From contig CAUYUJ010019863.1 in assembly GCA_963575745.1 (NCBI GenBank), positions 42,896 through 106,895 of the forward strand: DNA of 64,000 bases, read 5' to 3'. Of the stretch, positions 60,548 to 64,000 are shown piece by piece. The first letter of the stretch is position 1. The number at the start of each line of letters is the position of its first letter. The notes beneath the pieces were generated by a model. It was not told the origin of the DNA, ran no database searches, and was given only the letters and a program-made list of their open reading frames with translations. This DNA is from Prorocentrum cordatum. Lineage: Eukaryota; Sar; Dinophyceae; Prorocentrales; Prorocentraceae. Both the position numbers and the translations under genes were made by a program.

Positions 60548-61045
60548 ACACTTGTTCGCGAATCCCTTGCAACAAATGAAACGAAGTGCACACGCGCGCG
60601 CCGTCGCGCGCGCATGCCGAAATCCTCCAAAAACCTTCGGTGTCGGGAGGATTTCGCAATCGAGTTTCCAAGAAACATACGACAACACAGGGTTTCGCAA
60701 CACTGATTTGCTAAAAAAGCTTACGCGCGAGCTCTTGCGAAATCTTAAGAAAAACATAGGTTTTTCAAGATTTCCACAAACAAAAAAAAGCTACCAAACG
60801 GGCTTCGCGCGCGCGCATGTCGAAATCTGTCGAACGCCCTTGCGCGTGTGCCGTCGCGAGAATCCTCTGCAAAAAACAGGACGAAGTGCAGACGCGCGCG
60901 TCGTCGCGCGCGTATGCCGAAATCCTTCAAAACCCATCGGTGTCGGAAGGATGTCAAAATCACGCGCCCAAAAAACCTACAAAAACATCAGGTTTCGCAA
61001 CACGGTTTTTCAACAAAAGCGTGCGCGCGCGCTCTTGCGTCGTCG
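60548..61045 (+). repeat. 300-bp tandem repeat with open reading frame
   Basis: ATGCCGAAATCC occurs at 60614 and 60914, and GGTTTCGCAACAC at 60691 and 60991, so the period is exactly 300 bases. One plus frame (60552 onward) stays open through both units: RACRNPPKTFGVGRIS in unit 1 aligns with RVCRNPSKPIGVGRMS in unit 2, and TGFRNTDLLKKLTRELL with IRFRNTVFQQKRARALL. It then runs into GTC repeat. It could be a coding repeat or a satellite with a length divisible by three by chance. Confidence 0.6.
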
Positions 61046-61224
61046 TCGTCGTCGTCCTCCCTCCCCCGTCGTCGTCGTCGGCGTCGTCGTTCTTTGTCTT
61101 TCCTCGTCGTCGTCGTCTTGGCGTCGTCGTCGTTTCCGGCGTCGTTGTCGCCGTGGTCGTCGTTTCCTCTTCCCTCGACGTCGTCGTCCGTCGGCGTCTC
61201 GTCGTCGACCCTCCTATTTCGTCG

Positions 61225-61259
<35 letters not shown>

Positions 61260-61630
61260 TTCCCTCCTCCCTCGTCGTTGTCGTCGTCGGCGTCGCCGTC
61301 CTCCCTCCTTCTTCGTCGTTCGCGTCGTCGCCGTCCTCCCTCCTCCCTCGTCGTCGTCGTCGGCGTCGTCGTCGTCGTCGTCTTCGTTGGCGGCGTCGTT
61401 GTCGTCATCGTCGTCGTTATTTCGTCGTCGGCGTCGGCGTCGTCGTCGTCGTCGGCGTCGTCGTCGTCGTCGGCGTTGTCATCGTCGTCGTCGTCGTTGT
61501 CGTCGTCGTCGGTGCCGTCGTCGTCGTCGTCGTCGAAGTCATTGGAGACGTCGTCGGTGTCGTCGTAGTCGGTGTTGGCGGCGCCGTCGTTGTCGTTGTC
61601 GCTGTCGTCGTCGGCGTCGGCGTCGTGGCC
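61035..61630. repeat. GTC (GTCGTC) trinucleotide microsatellite
   Basis: About 600 bases of GTC with GGC, CTC and TTC interruptions. Confidence 0.95.
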
Positions 61631-61744
61631 AAGTGCCATGTGGTATCTACCGTCACGGTCTTGTCTTAAGAGGTCTTGCGACCAAGTTGCGGGTGGGAGG
61701 GTGGGATGTTTGCACGAGCAGTGGAGAGGACAGCTTCAAGACGG

Positions 61745-61870
61745 TCAAAGTGAGTTGCAAGACATAGATTGCACCGCGTATGTTGCGCAACATAGTTGGC
61801 ACCACATGGGTTGCACTTCGTAGATTGCACTCCATATGATGCACCACATAAGTTGCATAACATGAATTGG
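61745..61870. repeat. TTGCA(A/C)-CATAG short repeat patch
   Basis: TAGATTGCACC, ATGTTGCGCAAC and TAGATTGCACTCC units, the inverse vocabulary of the GTGCAATCTATG repeat. Confidence 0.75.
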
Positions 61871-62437
61871 TGCATGCAGATTGATACACAGATGTTGAAC
61901 AACATATGTATATATACATACAGAAGCACCCGGTTGGGGGTCCATGCTGGCTAACACCGAATATCATATCGAACTGGCTTTCGACTCGCATCTCGATGTA
62001 CGCATCGTCTGGAACTTAACCTGCAACGCTCCGCGCGTTGCGCACGGGGCAGCCCCCGGGACAACCGCGGGTGGGACAACCCGAGCGCACAAGTTCACGA
62101 TCGGAGGGACACGTACTGCAAGCAGAGCGTGCCTCTGGCAGTGCAGGAAGAGAGAGCGGCCGGGCAAGATGTCCGACACCTCCACCTCTGGGGAAACGAA
62201 AGGGTACCGATACCGCTACTCCCCAGACCTCTCCCGGGGTGCGTTCTGACCAGAATTTCGAGGCGAATCCAGCGGTGGCGACGAGAGCCTCCCAGGAGGC
62301 CCAAAACAGGGGAAAACGGCCGAAGGTGGAGGTATGGGTACCTTTTCCTCCTCCGAACCTCTGTCTGGCGGGGCACTCTGCCTCCCCCCCCCGCAAGACC
62401 CAGGGCGGAGAGGGGACGGCGCCCAGCGCGGGGCCTT
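61871..62437. other. No gene recognised; possible weak TIR element at 62187-62355
   Basis: GGGAAACGAAAGGGTACCG at 62190 and the inverse-like GGTATGGGTACCTTTTCC at 62331 could be ends of another fold-back element. No domain elsewhere. Confidence 0.35.
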
Positions 62438-62808
62438 GCCGTCGCTCGGACGCCCACGTCCCGTGCATTTTTCGGTTTCGCGCGTGGTTTTTCTTGCCTT
62501 GTCCTCCTCCTCCTCCCCCTCCTCCTCCTCCTCCTCCTCCCCTCCTCTCCTCCCCCTCCCTCCCCCTCCTCTGCTCCTCCTCCCCCTCCTCCTCCTCCTC
62601 CTCCTCCTCCTCCTCCTCCTCCCCCTCCCCCTCCTCCTCCTCCCCCTCCTCCTCCCTCACTCTCCTTCCCCCCTCCCTCGCACGCATCCCTGGCCCCCGA
62701 AGCCCGACGGTCCCGTTCCGTGCATTGTTCGTTTCGTCCTTGCCCGACGGTCCAGGATGCTCCTCGATGGTCCTCGCCGAAAAAAATCGCACACATACCA
62801 TCACATAA
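62438..62808. mobile_element. Family F element with internal TCC microsatellite expansion
   Basis: GCCGTCGCTCGGACGCCC at left, CCTCGATGGTCCTCGCCG and CGCACACATACC at right, with TCC repeats (62500-62660) and a second half-copy (CGTGCATTGTTCGTTTCG) inside. It is about three times the usual length. Confidence 0.7.
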
Positions 62809-62962
62809 TTAACACGAGTTACGAACACAAGCAAAGACATTCAAAGACATCCAAAGACATTCAAGACATTCCAAGACATCCAAAGACATTTCAAGACACG
62901 CATCACCTTCCTCACCTTCCGCGCAGGTCGGAAGGTCTGGAAGAATGAGATGGAGGGAAAGG

Positions 62963-63124
62963 AACCCGAGTTAGCCCTGACCCGAGTTACCCCTGATGAT
63001 ATGGGGCTCTGGACGCCCGAATTATCCGGGGTAACTCGGGTCCGGGATAACTCGGGTTCGGATTCCCGAAAAACGAACCCGAGTTAACCCTGACCCGAGT
63101 TACCCCTGATGATTCGGGGCTCTG
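62963..63124. repeat. Family L palindromic repeat, 1.5 units
   Basis: AACCCGAGTTAGCCCTGACC ... GCCCGAATTATCCGGGG ... GGATTCCCGAAAAACGAACC, as in 18270-18614. Confidence 0.9.
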
Positions 63125-63172
63125 ATCGATGGTCCTCGCCGGAAAAAACATCGCACACGTCCGAGCGATGCC
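63125..63172. mobile_element. Family F element fragment (one end)
   Basis: CGATGGTCCTCGCCGG ... CGCACACGTCCGAGCGATGCC; fused to the family L repeat on the left and touching the thrombospondin exon on the right. Confidence 0.85.
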
Positions 63173-63175
63173 ACG

Positions 63176-63320
63176 GGGGCGAGCCGCAGTTCCGGGGCGG
63201 CGGCGCTGCACGTGCTCCACGCGGTCCACGGGGAGAAGCTGCAGGGCGCCGGGCTCCGGTCGCCGGCGCCGCAGGCCCTGGTCTGCTCCACGGGCCCCAC
63301 GCACGGGCTCCCACTCCTGG
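63176..63320 (-). CDS. Thrombospondin type-1 repeat exon (partial)
   Basis: The minus strand reads SGSPCVGPVEQTRACGAGD, the Cys-containing end of one repeat, then RSPAPCSFSPWTAWSTCSAA, the W-x-x-W-x-x-C start of the next. This double match makes the assignment solid. Exon 3' end: the minus strand reads GCCCCC|GTGGCATCGCTCGG, so a GT donor would lie two bases from the TIR of the family F fragment at 63125-63172, and the intron would start with the mobile element. The exon 5' end near 63320 lies just before GGGTGCGGGAAAAAAC. The encoded protein is probably secreted or surface-exposed. Another type-1 repeat exon on this strand is at 39674-39764. Confidence 0.75.
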
Positions 63321-63339
63321 CGGCGGGCCAGGGTGCGGG

Positions 63340-63570
63340 AAAAAACACAAAACACACACACAAACAAACACACAGTGGGAAAACGACACACAAAAAACAA
63401 ACAAACACGCACACACACGCACATACACACACACACACACAAAAAAAAAAAACACACACTGTGGGAAAAGAACACACAAAAACACACAATAAACAGACAT
63501 GTGGAAAAAAACACTGTGGGAAAAAAACACACACACACAAAATAAAAACACACACACACACACACAAAAC
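63340..63570. repeat. CA-rich satellite with GTGGGAAAA inserts
   Basis: ACACACAC runs interrupted by GTGGGAAAA every 40-70 bases. Confidence 0.9.
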
Positions 63571-64000
63571 ACACAGGATCACACGGGACACATGGCGCGC
63601 AGCGTCGAGATCGGAGCTTCCTGGGGTGCCCCAGGGGTCCTCTGAGCCCCCAAGGTGGGTCCCAAGGCCACCGTGGGATCATCAACAACTTCCGTGGACC
63701 ACCTGCTGGCAGGCCGCTGTCGTGTCGCCTGCCCCATATCACTTATTCAACGGCCCCACCCTCAAGAATCGCCCCCCCCCACCCCCCCCCCTTTCGGGAG
63801 CGGCCATGAGGGGGGTGTCCAAGAGAGGAGGTGCAAATCATGACCGGCGGCATGTGCGCGGCCCAGCGGGGGGGGCAGGGACGTAATGAAATGAGAAGAG
63901 GCGCCATGAAATCTGGGGAAATATCATGGCCCACGCCATGATATCCCCCCCCTAGTCATCACCCCCCTCTTTGCCGCCCCCGACCTTTTCGGCGCCTTGC
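63571..64000. other. No gene recognised
   Basis: C-rich and G-rich homopolymer tracts (63771-63792). No domain. Confidence 0.35.

Overview
The window looks like nuclear DNA of a dinoflagellate. It is GC-rich and dominated by non-coding DNA. The few recognisable coding pieces are short exons of families that are expanded in dinoflagellates: a PDZ-like domain, thrombospondin type-1 repeats, and a GT8 glycosyltransferase. Reverse transcriptases have dinoflagellate-style domain layouts, and there are very many short terminal-inverted-repeat (TIR) elements. The species cannot be told from sequence alone, and no spliced-leader relic was seen. There is one assembly gap of 100 N (23901-24000).

Layout. 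1-5.1 kb: degenerate CAGCC repeat, TCC and CAT microsatellites, a minus-strand PDZ exon (about 2.17-2.45 kb) and a CA/CAGA satellite. 5.1-8.4 kb: an acidic, internally duplicated minus-strand exon, then a tandem segmental duplication (5806-6703 and 7109-8415). Its two copies differ by insertions of several TIR element families, so filled and empty sites can be compared directly. 8.8-9.7 kb: two minus-strand exons of an unidentified gene. 11.3-21.2 kb: a two-exon minus-strand GT8 glycosyltransferase whose single intron of about 8.7 kb holds a decayed LINE (14.76-18.27 kb), minisatellites and at least seven TIR elements. 21.2-24 kb: fold-back elements and repeats up to the gap.

24.0-31.4 kb: an apparently intact two-ORF non-LTR retrotransposon. 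ORF1 has a Cys-rich finger and a predicted coiled coil. ORF2 has an endonuclease, a reverse transcriptase, a Cys/His knuckle, RNase H and a C-terminal Cys domain. TCC microsatellites lie on both sides. 31.4-48 kb: almost only repeats, including a TIR element with GCATCGGCGATG iterons, a 1.4 kb GTGCAAT-rich domain, AAGAGGCCCC arrays, a TCC/GGA/CA/CAG block and a graded AGCTT-AGCAT-GATGTA tract, plus one thrombospondin exon at 39.7 kb. 48.1-48.9 kb: a third, unrelated LINE remnant on the minus strand. 50-64 kb: more copies of the same TIR families, further minisatellites and a second thrombospondin exon at 63.2 kb.

Reading. Host coding content is very sparse, a few kilobases at most. The most informative part of the window is the set of small TIR families with target-site duplications (TSDs). 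Family A has the end TAAGTCGGGCC and TSDs of about 10 bp; the others are labelled B to M below. Several lie within a few bases of likely splice sites, and in at least two cases the TIR itself creates a GTRAGT donor. They are therefore candidates for introner-like intron-creating elements. All assignments are by eye; splice sites and element boundaries are approximate.
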